64,000 bases of DNA from Flavobacteriaceae bacterium (GTDB taxonomy: Bacteria; Bacteroidota; Bacteroidia; Flavobacteriales; Flavobacteriaceae), in assembly GCA_020346245.1 (NCBI GenBank), contig CP070778.1:1-64000 (forward strand), written 5' to 3'. Position 1 is the stretch's first letter. Each line of letters begins with the position of its first letter. The translations under genes were made by a program, and so were the position numbers. The notes under the pieces are model-generated. The model had not been told where the DNA came from and did no database searches. It saw nothing but the letters and a program-made list of their open reading frames with translations. Shown in pieces: positions 56,408-64,000 of the stretch.

Positions 56408-57473
56408 TCTTAAGCAAATAAAACCCTAAAATACCAAATAGCACATTCGGTATTATTACTGCCAACAATGGGGAAAAGCCCGATTGTTCCGCCAGTGTAC
56501 CAAATACTTTATCAAAGAATATGTATATGAAGGCCACTCCAATTCCAAAAGCCAGGTTCACACCCATGCCACCACGACGCTTCACTGAAGAAACGGCCAC
56601 CCCAATTACCGTAAGAATAAATGCGGCAACCGGGAGTGCCCACCGACGGTATTTGACTAAAATGTAGGAGTTAATATTTGATGCTCCCTTTTTTTTCTGG
56701 ACCTCAATAAATTCATTGAGTTCAAATAAATTTTTAGTCTCGGCTACGTAGGAAACCGGGGTTAAGTCTTCAATATTGAATACAAATAAAGTATCCAGTC
56801 TTCTTTTCTTCTCAATTACTTCGGTATTGGCCCTTATTTTGCGCTTGACATATGAAGTTAATCTGTAGAGGCTGTCTTTTGGCACCCAACGAATATTACC
56901 CGCTGTTATCTTGTATTCCAATTGATTCTGATCATTAAAATGTTCAAAAGTAAAATTATAGCCTATCCTTCTTGCCGGATCAAAACTACTGACATAAATA
57001 AAATCATTCTCATTCAGTTGATTAAAGATATTACTGGTAATCCGATCTTTATTTCCCCTTTTTAAATATTTAAACTTAAACTCATTGTACTTTTTACTGG
57101 CATTAGGTACAATGAACATCCCCATAAAAAACATTAGCACCGCAATAATACTTGCCCCAATCCAGTAGGGCCGCAAAAAACGACTATAAGAAACACCCGA
57201 ACTTAGAATGGCCACTATTTCAGTATTATTGGCCAATTTTGAAGTAAAGAAAATAATAGATAGAAACAAAAAGATGGGAAATAACAGACTTCCGATGTAA
57301 ATCGTAAAATTAAGATAATAGATAAGTATTTCATTCAGGGGAGCTTCATTGTCTATCATCTTCCCTATCTGCTCGGCAAGATTAAGCATAATTCCAATAG
57401 GCACAAATAGCATTAACATGGTACCAAAAGTGGCCAGATATCTTTTTAATATGTATTTGTCTAAAATTGTCAT
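56394..57473 (-). CDS. lptG: LptG/LptF (YjgP/YjgQ) family permease
   Basis: This 359-residue inner-membrane protein has three N-terminal membrane helices, a periplasmic beta-jellyroll (about 120-265) and three C-terminal helices, the layout of LptF and LptG. These extract lipopolysaccharide with the LptB ATPase. It starts two bases after the tgt stop, an order common in Bacteroidota. LptG is favoured over LptF by that context, not by diagnostic residues. Confidence 0.85.
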   Translation of the reverse strand: MTILDKYILKRYLATFGTMLMLFVPIGIMLNLAEQIGKMIDNEAPLNEILIYYLNFTIYIGSLLFPIFLFLSIIFFTSKLANNTEIVAILSSGVSYSRFLRPYWIGASIIAVLMFFMGMFIVPNASKKYNEFKFKYLKRGNKDRITSNIFNQLNENDFIYVSSFDPARRIGYNFTFEHFNDQNQLEYKITAGNIRWVPKDSLYRLTSYVKRKIRANTEVIEKKRRLDTLFVFNIEDLTPVSYVAETKNLFELNEFIEVQKKKGASNINSYILVKYRRWALPVAAFILTVIGVAVSSVKRRGGMGVNLAFGIGVAFIYIFFDKVFGTLAEQSGFSPLLAVIIPNVLFGILGFYLLKNAKR

Positions 57474-57475
57474 GC

Positions 57476-58606
57476 TTATAACCTCTTGTCCATTTGCAGC
57501 ACCATCCTATTCTTCCAGTTTAAAAAAGTCCCTGCGAAAATATGGTTTCTTGCCTCCCTTACCAATCTCATATAAAAACCAAGGTTGTGAATCGTAGCTA
57601 TTTGTTTGCCTAAATATTCATTCGCCGCAAATAAATGACGTAAATATGCTTTCGTATATTCTTTATCAACAAAGGTAGTACCCTCTTCATCAATCACGGA
57701 AAAATCATTTTCCCATTTTTTGTTTTTTATATTAATAGTCCCATGTGCGGTAAATAGCATACCGTTCCTTGCATTCCTGGTAGGCATCACACAATCAAAC
57801 ATATCTATACCTAACGCAATGTTTTCCAAAATATTAATTGGTGTTCCAACACCCATAAGGTAACGCGGTTTATCCTTAGGCAAAATATTACAAACAACTT
57901 CGGTCATAGCATACATCTCCTCAGCTGGTTCTCCAACAGAAAGTCCGCCAATTGCGTTCCCCTCTGCCCCTGCATTTGCAATATACTCAGCAGACTGAAT
58001 ACGCAGATCTTTATATGTAGACCCTTGTACAATAGGAAAAAAGGACTGAGAATAACCATACTTATAAGGCAGTTCATCTAAATGATTAATGCATCGATCT
58101 AACCATCGGTGTGTCATATGCATTGATCTTTTTGCATAGTTGTACTCACAAGGATAAGGTGTGCACTCATCAAAGGCCATAATGATATCCGCGCCAATTG
58201 CCCTTTGAATTTCCATAACATTTTCAGGAGTAAACATATGTAGGGACCCATCAATATGAGATTTAAACTTTACACCTTCTTCTTTTATTTTCCTGTTGGC
58301 AGAGAGCGAATATACCTGGTAACCTCCGCTGTCTGTAAGAATATTTCTATCCCAACCCATGAACTTATGTAATCCGCCTGCCTGTTCCAGGATTGAAATT
58401 TTTGGTCTTAAAAATAAATGGTAGGTATTCCCCAGAATAATATCAGGGTCAATTTCATCCCGAAGTTCTCGCTGATGGACACCTTTTACCGATGCCGCTG
58501 TTCCGACTGGCATAAATATTGGCGTCCTAATTACACCATGGTCCGTTATTAGTTCTCCTGCACGGGCCTGTGTCCCAGAATCTGTATGTTCTAATTTAAA
58601 CTTCAA
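57476..58606 (-). CDS. tgt: queuine tRNA-ribosyltransferase (Tgt) lacking zinc cysteines
   Basis: This 376-residue Tgt exchanges guanine 34 of GUN tRNAs for preQ1. The catalytic Asp residues are present: D92 (TDSGGYQVYS) and D271 (FDCVMPTRNARNG). Bacterial Tgt normally binds zinc through three Cys in a DxECxCxxC segment plus a His. Here residues 305-318 read IDEEGTTFVDKEYT, with no Cys, while His340 (ATIHN) remains. The fold must be held without the usual zinc site. It is the first gene of the tgt-lptG-EamA operon, with a TATATTTG -7 at 58623-58630. Confidence 0.94.
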   Translation of the reverse strand: MKFKLEHTDSGTQARAGELITDHGVIRTPIFMPVGTAASVKGVHQRELRDEIDPDIILGNTYHLFLRPKISILEQAGGLHKFMGWDRNILTDSGGYQVYSLSANRKIKEEGVKFKSHIDGSLHMFTPENVMEIQRAIGADIIMAFDECTPYPCEYNYAKRSMHMTHRWLDRCINHLDELPYKYGYSQSFFPIVQGSTYKDLRIQSAEYIANAGAEGNAIGGLSVGEPAEEMYAMTEVVCNILPKDKPRYLMGVGTPINILENIALGIDMFDCVMPTRNARNGMLFTAHGTINIKNKKWENDFSVIDEEGTTFVDKEYTKAYLRHLFAANEYLGKQIATIHNLGFYMRLVREARNHIFAGTFLNWKNRMVLQMDKRL

Positions 58607-58622
58607 AGCGAGAATTCAATGG

Positions 58623-58630
58623 CAAATATA
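58623..58630 (-). promoter_or_regulatory. -7 element of the tgt operon
   Basis: TATATTTG on the minus strand, 17 bases before the tgt ATG, matches TAnnTTTG and implies a very short leader. No well-spaced TTG is seen upstream. Confidence 0.5.
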
Positions 58631-58713
58631 CTCAACTGGCCTGCATAAATTACTTAACAAAAAAATAAAGTTCTTCCAGAGCTTCTAACGTTAATAAAAT
58701 ATTATAACTACTC

Positions 58714-58744
58714 TTGTAAAGGCAAAACTTTGCCATTACATTTG
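58714..58744 (+). promoter_or_regulatory. promoter of the transketolase genes
   Basis: TTG at 58714-58716, a 20-base spacer and TACATTTG at 58737-58744, 23 bases before the ATG at 58767. It is one of the best Bacteroidota-type promoters in the window. Confidence 0.7.
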
Positions 58745-58766
58745 ACGCTGATAAAACCAATATAAA

Positions 58767-59612
58767 ATGTCAGAAATAAAGGAATTAGAAGGCCTCGTTT
58801 CGCAAATCCGGCGAGACATTGTGCGTATGGTGCACAAAGTAAATTCGGGCCACCCGGGAGGCTCCCTGGGATGCACAGAATTTATGGTAGCATTGTATAA
58901 TGAGATCATGGACTTAAAAGAAGGTTTTGATATGGATGGAATTGATGAAGACCTGTTCTTTTTATCAAACGGCCACATTTCCCCTCTTTTTTATAGTGTA
59001 CTGGCCAGACGGGGTTACTTCCCCGTTGAAGAATTGCAAACATTCAGGTTATTGAATTCCAGGCTGCAGGGTCACCCGGCTACTCATGAAGGTTTGCCCG
59101 GGGTTCGCATTGCCTCCGGTTCATTAGGCCAGGGTATGTCTGTTGCTATAGGAGCCGCATTGGCAAAAAAATTAAATGGCGATGATCATATGGTATATAG
59201 TCTTCATGGCGATGGCGAACTTCAGGAAGGCCAGAATTGGGAAGCCATAATGTATGCCGCAGGAAATAAGGTTGATAACCTGATAGCAACTATTGATCAT
59301 AACGGGCAGCAAATTGATGGTGCCACATCTGATGTTTTACCTATGGGTGATTTAAAGAAAAAGTTTGAAGCTTTTGGTTGGGACACGATGGAAATTAAAA
59401 ATGGAAATAACCTCGCCGAAGTTATCCAGGGCCTCAAGGAAGCAAAAAAGAGAACCGGTAAAGGTAAACCGGTTTGTGTAATCATGGATACTGTAATGGG
59501 GCATGGCGTGGATTTTATGATGCATACACATGCATGGCACGGAAAAGCACCCAATGATGAACAATTGGAAATAGCATTAAACCAAAATCCGGAAACACTC
59601 GGTGACTATTAA
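58767..59612 (+). CDS. transketolase, N-terminal subunit
   Basis: This 281-residue protein carries the thiamine-diphosphate-binding half of transketolase: HKVNSGHPGGSLG (conserved His near residue 29), GSLGQGMSVAIGAAL, GDGELQEGQNWEA (GDG-NQ motif) and TVMGHGVDFM. The partner subunit with the pyrimidine-binding half is encoded 24 bases downstream, so the enzyme is split in two. It shuttles two-carbon units between sugar phosphates in the pentose phosphate pathway. Confidence 0.95.
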   Translation: MSEIKELEGLVSQIRRDIVRMVHKVNSGHPGGSLGCTEFMVALYNEIMDLKEGFDMDGIDEDLFFLSNGHISPLFYSVLARRGYFPVEELQTFRLLNSRLQGHPATHEGLPGVRIASGSLGQGMSVAIGAALAKKLNGDDHMVYSLHGDGELQEGQNWEAIMYAAGNKVDNLIATIDHNGQQIDGATSDVLPMGDLKKKFEAFGWDTMEIKNGNNLAEVIQGLKEAKKRTGKGKPVCVIMDTVMGHGVDFMMHTHAWHGKAPNDEQLEIALNQNPETLGDY

Positions 59613-59636
59613 TTCTCAAGACGAAAAACAGATTTA

Positions 59637-60593
59637 ATGAAAAAATATACAGATCAAGGAAAAAAAGACACAAGAAGTGGTTACGGAGCCGGCATGACAG
59701 TACTTGGACGCACAAATCCGAAAGTGGTGTCCTTGTGTGCAGATTTAGTAGGTTCGCTTAAAATACAGGAATTTATTAATGAAAATCCGGAACGATTTTT
59801 CCAGGTCGGAATCGCCGAAGCCAATATGATGGGTATCGCAGCCGGACTTACCATTGGAGGATATATTCCTTTTACAGGGACTTTTGCAAACTTTTCTACA
59901 GGCAGGGTTTATGATCAAATCAGGCAGTCCATAGCGTATTCCCATAAAAATGTAAAGATATGCGCTTCACATGCCGGTATTACACTAGGCGAAGATGGGG
60001 CCACCCACCAAATACTGGAGGACATTGGACTAATGAAAATGCTGCCGGGAATGACGGTTATCAATCCTTGTGATTTTAATCAAACGAAAGCAGCCACCAT
60101 AGCAATTGCAGCGCACGAGGGACCGGTATATTTGAGATTTGGAAGGCCTGCTGTACCTAATTTTACGCCTGAAGATCAAAAATTTGAAGTTGGAAAAGCA
60201 CTACTCCTCAATGAAGGTACGGATGTTACTATTTTGGCCACAGGACATTTAGTCTGGCAATCTTTGATTGCCGCTGAAAATTTGGAAAATCAGGGTATTT
60301 CAGCTGAGGTAATTAATATACATACCATTAAGCCATTAGATGAGGAAGCCATAATTAATTCTGTGAAAAAGACCGGTGCGGTAGTAACTGCAGAAGAACA
60401 TAATTATCTGGGTGGACTTGGGGAAAGTGTTGCCAGAACTTTGACTTCTCGTTATCCTGTGCCACAGGAGTTTATTGCCACAAAAGACACCTTTGGTGAA
60501 AGTGGAACACCTGATCAGTTAATGGAAAAATATGGTTTGAATAATAAAGCTATAGAAATGGCCGTTGTAGGGGTGTTAAAAAGAAAGACTTAA
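59637..60593 (+). CDS. transketolase, C-terminal subunit
   Basis: This 318-residue protein carries the central pyrimidine-binding domain (with QVGIAEANMMGIAAGL, whose Glu activates the cofactor) and the C-terminal domain of transketolase (AEEHNYLGGLGESVA). It forms a heteromeric enzyme with the product of 58767-59612. Family members at this length are regularly found as separate ORFs in Bacteroidota and Archaea, so it is not a frameshift. Confidence 0.95.
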   Translation: MKKYTDQGKKDTRSGYGAGMTVLGRTNPKVVSLCADLVGSLKIQEFINENPERFFQVGIAEANMMGIAAGLTIGGYIPFTGTFANFSTGRVYDQIRQSIAYSHKNVKICASHAGITLGEDGATHQILEDIGLMKMLPGMTVINPCDFNQTKAATIAIAAHEGPVYLRFGRPAVPNFTPEDQKFEVGKALLLNEGTDVTILATGHLVWQSLIAAENLENQGISAEVINIHTIKPLDEEAIINSVKKTGAVVTAEEHNYLGGLGESVARTLTSRYPVPQEFIATKDTFGESGTPDQLMEKYGLNNKAIEMAVVGVLKRKT

Positions 60594-60644
60594 AAACTTG
60601 TGGTTCCGTTTTAGATTCCACAAGATCATTAAAACGAGAACATT

Positions 60645-61232
60645 ATGAAAAAGACACTTGTAATTATCCTATTATTTTTAGGTTGTTTATCCTCTTTTGC
60701 TCAGAAAAAATCTGGTTTTGGCATTAAAGCCGGGCTTAATTACAGTTCTAACGGAGATTATCTTGAAGCTGTTGGGGAAGCGCTGCAAAATCCGGATGCA
60801 AACGTTGGCTATCATATTGGTTTGTATGGAAAAGTAGGAGATAGATTTTATCTGCGACCCGAGGTTGTCTATACACATACAAAATCTGGCTACTCAGACG
60901 GTAACCTTAAAATTGACAAACTTGATATTCCTATATTAGGAGGTTGGCGCATAATTGGCCCTTTAAATATCTTTCTGGGTCCGTCTTTTCAATATATTTT
61001 TAATTCTAAATTCAGCGATATATCCATAGAGGATATTGAAAATGACTTTACAGTGGGTCTGAATATTGGCGCAGGAGTCAATCTGGGTAGAATTGGATTA
61101 GAAATACGTTATGAGCGAGGCTTTGGAGAAAACATAGCTACTTTTATTAATTCCAATATTACGTCTTTGCCTGAAAGCAGGGTAGACACCAGGGCAGAAC
61201 AGGTTATCTTTAGCTTATCTTACAAATTCTAG
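60645..61232 (+). CDS. outer-membrane beta-barrel protein (PorT-like)
   Basis: This 195-residue protein has a signal peptide (ending SSFAQ, about residue 20) and an eight-strand-type barrel with GIKAGLNYSS at the start and the terminal IFSLSYKF ending in Phe, the outer-membrane targeting signature. It belongs to the PorT/outer-membrane beta-barrel group. Function is unknown. It follows the transketolase genes by 51 bases but is probably transcribed separately. A bidirectional terminator follows. Confidence 0.85.
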   Translation: MKKTLVIILLFLGCLSSFAQKKSGFGIKAGLNYSSNGDYLEAVGEALQNPDANVGYHIGLYGKVGDRFYLRPEVVYTHTKSGYSDGNLKIDKLDIPILGGWRIIGPLNIFLGPSFQYIFNSKFSDISIEDIENDFTVGLNIGAGVNLGRIGLEIRYERGFGENIATFINSNITSLPESRVDTRAEQVIFSLSYKF

Positions 61233-61250
61233 CTAATCTTTGACATAATA

Positions 61251-61280
61251 AAAAAGCCCGCATCTATACGGGCTTTTTAG
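61251..61280. terminator. bidirectional intrinsic terminator
   Basis: A ten-pair stem (61251-61260 AAAAAGCCCG with 61269-61278 CGGGCTTTTT) with an eight-base loop has T-tracts on both strands. It lies between two convergent genes. Confidence 0.9.
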
Positions 61281-61299
61281 TTACTGCAATTCTTTTCAA

Positions 61300-62253
61300 T
61301 TAACTATCCGCATCCAGATAATCGGGAGTTCCATCTCCATCGGAATCCGGAAAAGTAATATTTCCTTCATTGTCAATTACAATTTCATCTCTGGTAAGCG
61401 TACCATCCTGGTCGTCATCCTGATCCAGGTGATTTGGCAGGAATCCAAAGCCGGAGGATAGCTCAACGCTTTCATCTGTATTATCATCAGAGAAAATACC
61501 ATTGTTGTTCAGGTCCTCCATAATGGAGGGAATTCCATCATTATCGTAATCTGTAGCCTCTTCAAACAAACCGGTATTTACCTGAAAAACCAGTATGTCA
61601 TAAAGTCCAATCCCGCCACTTAATGGCGGGTTATTGTAATATGCCAATCCGGAAGGAAGAAACATTAATCCAACACCACTTCCTGTAATCTCTGAAGTGC
61701 CATCAGGATTAGGAATTACCTCTGTGCCAACCTTAAAATTTGAAACGCCCGCAGCATAGCCTCTAAGAAAAAACGGAAGGTACTGCCAGGTATAGGTAAC
61801 GTTACTGTCAAAAACATTCCCAGAAAGTAATTGCCCTTCATATTTCACTAAAGTTGAATCTCCGACTGTAGGACTTCCGCCTGTTCCCTCACGAGCTTCA
61901 AGATAATATAGCGTGTGATCTACCACTATATCCTCTTCCAAATTAAAAGTTTCTGAGGAAACCGGAATAGTCATTGTAGATACCTGATCTGAAAGAGGAA
62001 TCTTATCCTGAGCATCACCAGCTATCGTATCCAAAACTATTTTAAAATTGAAATCCGCAGGCGGGTTTTCAAATTCTTCATAGTTATAATAATGTGTTTT
62101 TAAATATTCTTTAATTGTTGCATCATTTTCTGCTTCAACCTCCGCAAGGGGCCTAGGAGGAACAACCTCCACATCCAGACTATCATCATCATTACTACAA
62201 GCAGCTAGTATAGACAAGGCCGCAATAAAGAGCAGAACTCCTTTTTCTTTCAT
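61300..62253 (-). CDS. FKBP-type peptidyl-prolyl isomerase lipoprotein with calcium-type repeats
   Basis: This 317-residue lipoprotein (signal ending LAAC) has an N-terminal linker and an FKBP-like domain (about 110-225) with VKYEG and GSGVGLMFLPSGLAYYN segments. The C-terminal about 95 residues hold several DxDxDG motifs (DYDNDGIPS, DQDDDQDGT, DSDGDGTPD) resembling thrombospondin type 3 calcium-binding repeats. It probably folds or holds outer-membrane proteins. The ATG at 62253 gives a normal lipoprotein signal; a longer frame adds ten basic residues. Confidence 0.85.
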   Translation of the reverse strand: MKEKGVLLFIAALSILAACSNDDDSLDVEVVPPRPLAEVEAENDATIKEYLKTHYYNYEEFENPPADFNFKIVLDTIAGDAQDKIPLSDQVSTMTIPVSSETFNLEEDIVVDHTLYYLEAREGTGGSPTVGDSTLVKYEGQLLSGNVFDSNVTYTWQYLPFFLRGYAAGVSNFKVGTEVIPNPDGTSEITGSGVGLMFLPSGLAYYNNPPLSGGIGLYDILVFQVNTGLFEEATDYDNDGIPSIMEDLNNNGIFSDDNTDESVELSSGFGFLPNHLDQDDDQDGTLTRDEIVIDNEGNITFPDSDGDGTPDYLDADS

Positions 62254-62331
62254 AGATCTTCTTTTGAAGCCCGCAAGATACAATTTTCCACTATTTTTGT
62301 TTTAGTCGTTAACAAAGATTTTTATTTGTAA

Positions 62332-62703
62332 ATGCGTATAGATAAGTATTTGTGGAGTACCCGCTATTATAAGACCCGAAATATGGCCTCAGAAGCCTGT
62401 AAAAAAGGGCATGTTCGTATTAATGGAAAAGCAGTTAAACCTTCAAGAGAAGTTTATAAACTGGATGAAATTGTAGTACGTAAAAATCAAATTAATTATG
62501 AATTTGACGTTCTGGATATACCCCCCGGAAGGGTTAGCGCAAAACTTGTGGATATTTACAGAAAGGACACCACACCAAAGGAAGCATTTCAAAATACTGA
62601 ACTATTGCGTTTGAGCAAAAACCATTACAGGGAAAAAGGACTTGGCAGACCAACTAAAAAGGAAAGACGGGACATAGACGATTATCTGGATGAAACTGAA
62701 TAG
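62332..62703 (+). CDS. S4-domain RNA-binding protein (Hsp15/HslR-like)
   Basis: This 123-residue protein begins with the S4 domain (MRIDKYLWSTRYYKTRNMASEACKKG pattern) and ends in a basic and acidic tail (TKKERRDIDDYLDETE). Hsp15 binds stalled 50S subunits carrying nascent chains. It overlaps the methyltransferase gene by 14 bases. A TATTTTTG -7-like element lies at 62292-62299. Confidence 0.9.
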   Translation: MRIDKYLWSTRYYKTRNMASEACKKGHVRINGKAVKPSREVYKLDEIVVRKNQINYEFDVLDIPPGRVSAKLVDIYRKDTTPKEAFQNTELLRLSKNHYREKGLGRPTKKERRDIDDYLDETE

Positions 62704-63271
62704 AACTTATTGGGAAGAGCGATATGCTGCGAATAATCTGGGTTGGGATATTGGTACCGTATCTACCCCCCTGAAGGAGTATATTGATCAACTTGAAGAT
62801 AAAAACCTTAAAATATTGATTCCAGGCGCCGGTAATGGTTATGAAGCAATTTATCTTCAGAAAAGCAGATTCACTAATGTATATATAATCGATCTTGCAA
62901 GGCAGCCTTTGGAAAAAATAAAAGCCGAAATTCCCGAAATTGAGGATAAGCACCTCATAAATGGCGATTTTTTTGATCTGGACCTAGAGGATTTTGACCT
63001 AATACTGGAACAAACTTTTTTTTGTGCTCTGAATCCAAAGTTGCGCGCAAACTACGTCCAAAAAATGCTTCAGCTTTTAAAGCAGGGCGGTAAACTTGCC
63101 GGACTTTTTTTTGATTTCCCGTTGGCACCAAATGGTCCGCCGTTTGGAGGTAGTGCAGAAGAGTACAGGGCATTATTTGATCCATTTTTCAAGATAAAAG
63201 TACTGGAGCGTGCAAACAACTCCATAACACCGAGAAAAGGTAAAGAACTGTTTTTTATCTTTGAAAAATAA
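62690..63271 (+). CDS. TPMT-family SAM-dependent methyltransferase
   Basis: This 193-residue methyltransferase has the thiopurine-methyltransferase-like start WEERYAANNLGWDIG, the SAM motif LIPGAGNGYEA and a catalytic-region segment LEQTFFCALNP. Its substrate is unknown; related bacterial enzymes methylate thiols, selenium or tellurium compounds. It overlaps the S4 gene by 14 bases and precedes the phosphoribosyltransferase gene by 12 bases. Confidence 0.88.
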   Translation: MKLNRTYWEERYAANNLGWDIGTVSTPLKEYIDQLEDKNLKILIPGAGNGYEAIYLQKSRFTNVYIIDLARQPLEKIKAEIPEIEDKHLINGDFFDLDLEDFDLILEQTFFCALNPKLRANYVQKMLQLLKQGGKLAGLFFDFPLAPNGPPFGGSAEEYRALFDPFFKIKVLERANNSITPRKGKELFFIFEK

Positions 63272-63283
63272 TTTAGTGCCATT

Positions 63284-63784
63284 ATGCAAAATAAAATACT
63301 TTCCCACGTACAGATTCAACATAAGATAAGAAGGATTGCCTATCAGATCTATGAAACCAATGTATCTGAGAAAAAAATTATACTCGCAGGAATTGTGGGA
63401 GGAGGTCTAAATTTTGCAAAAAAATTACAGGCCGTATTGGAAGACATCACAACAGCAGAAATTGTATTGTGTAAAGTAATGATGGACAAAAAGAATCCTA
63501 TTAAGAGCGGGGTTACCTTGTCTATTCCTGAAAGTGAATATATAAATAAATCGGTAGTCCTGGTAGATGACGTCCTGAAGACCGGAACTACCCTCATTTA
63601 TGGCGTGCACCATCTTCTGAAAACGCCTCTAAAACAATTAAAAACGGCAGTTCTTGTAAACAGAAACCATAAAAAATATCCTGTTAAAGCAGATTTTAAA
63701 GGGATATCGCTATCCACCTCCTTGCAGGAACATGTTCAGGTAGAATTCAAGGCAAAAAATTATGCAGTTTACTTAGGGGAGTAA
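63284..63784 (+). CDS. phosphoribosyltransferase-family protein (PyrR-like)
   Basis: This 166-residue type I phosphoribosyltransferase fold has the PRPP-binding motif VVLVDDVLKTGTTL. Its similarity is to PyrR/uracil-type members, with the preceding IVGGGLNFAKKL loop. It may act as a regulator or salvage enzyme; no pyrimidine genes are adjacent. The 3' end overlaps the convergent shikimate kinase gene by 12 bases. Confidence 0.85.
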   Translation: MQNKILSHVQIQHKIRRIAYQIYETNVSEKKIILAGIVGGGLNFAKKLQAVLEDITTAEIVLCKVMMDKKNPIKSGVTLSIPESEYINKSVVLVDDVLKTGTTLIYGVHHLLKTPLKQLKTAVLVNRNHKKYPVKADFKGISLSTSLQEHVQVEFKAKNYAVYLGE

Positions 63785-64000
63785 AGTTAGTATTTCGTCT
63801 TTTACCTCTTCAGGACGCCTTTTATCGCCAAGAACAGTGTAATTGGCGCGGGAATAAAAAACTCCTCTTTCAAAAATATGTTTCCCAATAAACTCAGGTA
63901 AAGCTTCATCCCCAAGGTGGGCAATCAATGGTCTGTGCTCTTTCTCTCTATGAAGCCTTTCTGTCAGAGAAGCAATAGTTAGTTTAATATAAAAAACCAA
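63773..64000 (-). CDS. aroK: shikimate kinase, C-terminal part (cut by window edge)
   Basis: The last 75 or so residues of a shikimate kinase are present: the lid region with REKEHRPLIA (substrate/ATP-binding Arg) and the C-terminal ERGVFYSRANYTV strand-helix. The frame is open at position 64000, so the P-loop N-terminal half lies outside the window. It makes shikimate 3-phosphate in aromatic amino-acid synthesis. Confidence 0.85.
   Translation of the reverse strand: MVFYIKLTIASLTERLHREKEHRPLIAHLGDEALPEFIGKHIFERGVFYSRANYTVLGDKRRPEEVKDEILTLLP

Noticed and set aside
58767-60593. Frameshifted transketolase
   Set aside because: Both halves begin and end at the normal domain boundary with an ATG and 24-base spacer; split transketolases are a known form.

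Overview
The window looks like chromosomal DNA of a marine-type flavobacterium (Bacteroidota, family Flavobacteriaceae). Evidence: AT-rich sequence, hardly any Shine-Dalgarno sites, promoters of the Bacteroidota form TTG-N17-20-TAnnTTTG, many lipoproteins and Tat-exported enzymes, a TonB-dependent receptor paired with a DUF4249 lipoprotein, a DUF2911 protein, a split transketolase, monomeric isocitrate dehydrogenase and a Bacteroidota-type Tgt. The genus cannot be fixed from the sequence. I see no insertion sequence, prophage, CRISPR array, rRNA or tRNA gene.

Region 0-7.2 kb: an ABC transporter of the YbbA/YbbP type (ATPase plus FtsX-like permease) divergent from a TesA-like GDSL esterase, MsrA, a cytoplasmic-looking M23 peptidase, and two paralogous small secreted proteins that share about 130 bases of conserved upstream DNA at identical spacing. 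Region 7.2-11.2 kb: a tandem DUF1080 lipoprotein and two Tat-exported Gfo/Idh/MocA oxidoreductases. Region 11.2-13.8 kb: an ECF sigma factor, a membrane-anchored putative anti-sigma factor and a DUF4097-like exported protein with a long charged helix. Region 13.9-23.1 kb: aldose epimerase, DUF2911, MeaB GTPase, envelope glycolipid genes (GT2, LPG-synthase-like membrane protein, ArnT-like transferase, PAP2), MATE pump and MazG.

Region 23.2-37.1 kb is a run of catabolic genes, all on the plus strand: a Tat-exported TIM-barrel isomerase, an Nramp-fold transporter lacking the usual metal motifs, a D-aminoacylase-like lipoprotein lacking the HxH motif, an SMP-30 lactonase, a glutamine-amidotransferase-like protein, a two-subunit molybdenum hydroxylase, a Tat small subunit plus GMC flavoenzyme (likely a glycoside or polyol dehydrogenase), DinB, a sodium:solute symporter and myo-inositol oxygenase. 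With the 7.2-11.2 kb genes this suggests oxidative (3-keto-glycoside and cyclitol) sugar catabolism in the periplasm. Region 37.4-46.7 kb: a carboxypeptidase-regulatory-like exported protein, a 757-base gene-free gap holding a candidate structured RNA, isocitrate dehydrogenase, a TonB receptor with DUF4249 partner, and glycerate kinase.

Region 46.8-64 kb is mostly housekeeping: thrS-infC-rpmI-rplT (infC appears to start at an ATA codon), YjbQ, a Cof-type HAD phosphatase, dnaB with an overlapping exported protein, accA, a tgt-lptG-EamA operon, split transketolase, an outer-membrane barrel, an FKBP lipoprotein with calcium-type repeats, and an operon of S4 RNA-binding protein, TPMT-like methyltransferase and PyrR-like phosphoribosyltransferase. 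The 3' end of a shikimate kinase gene runs off the right edge.

The best leads for something undescribed are the secreted-peptide paralogs with their conserved upstream block, and the structured RNA upstream of isocitrate dehydrogenase.
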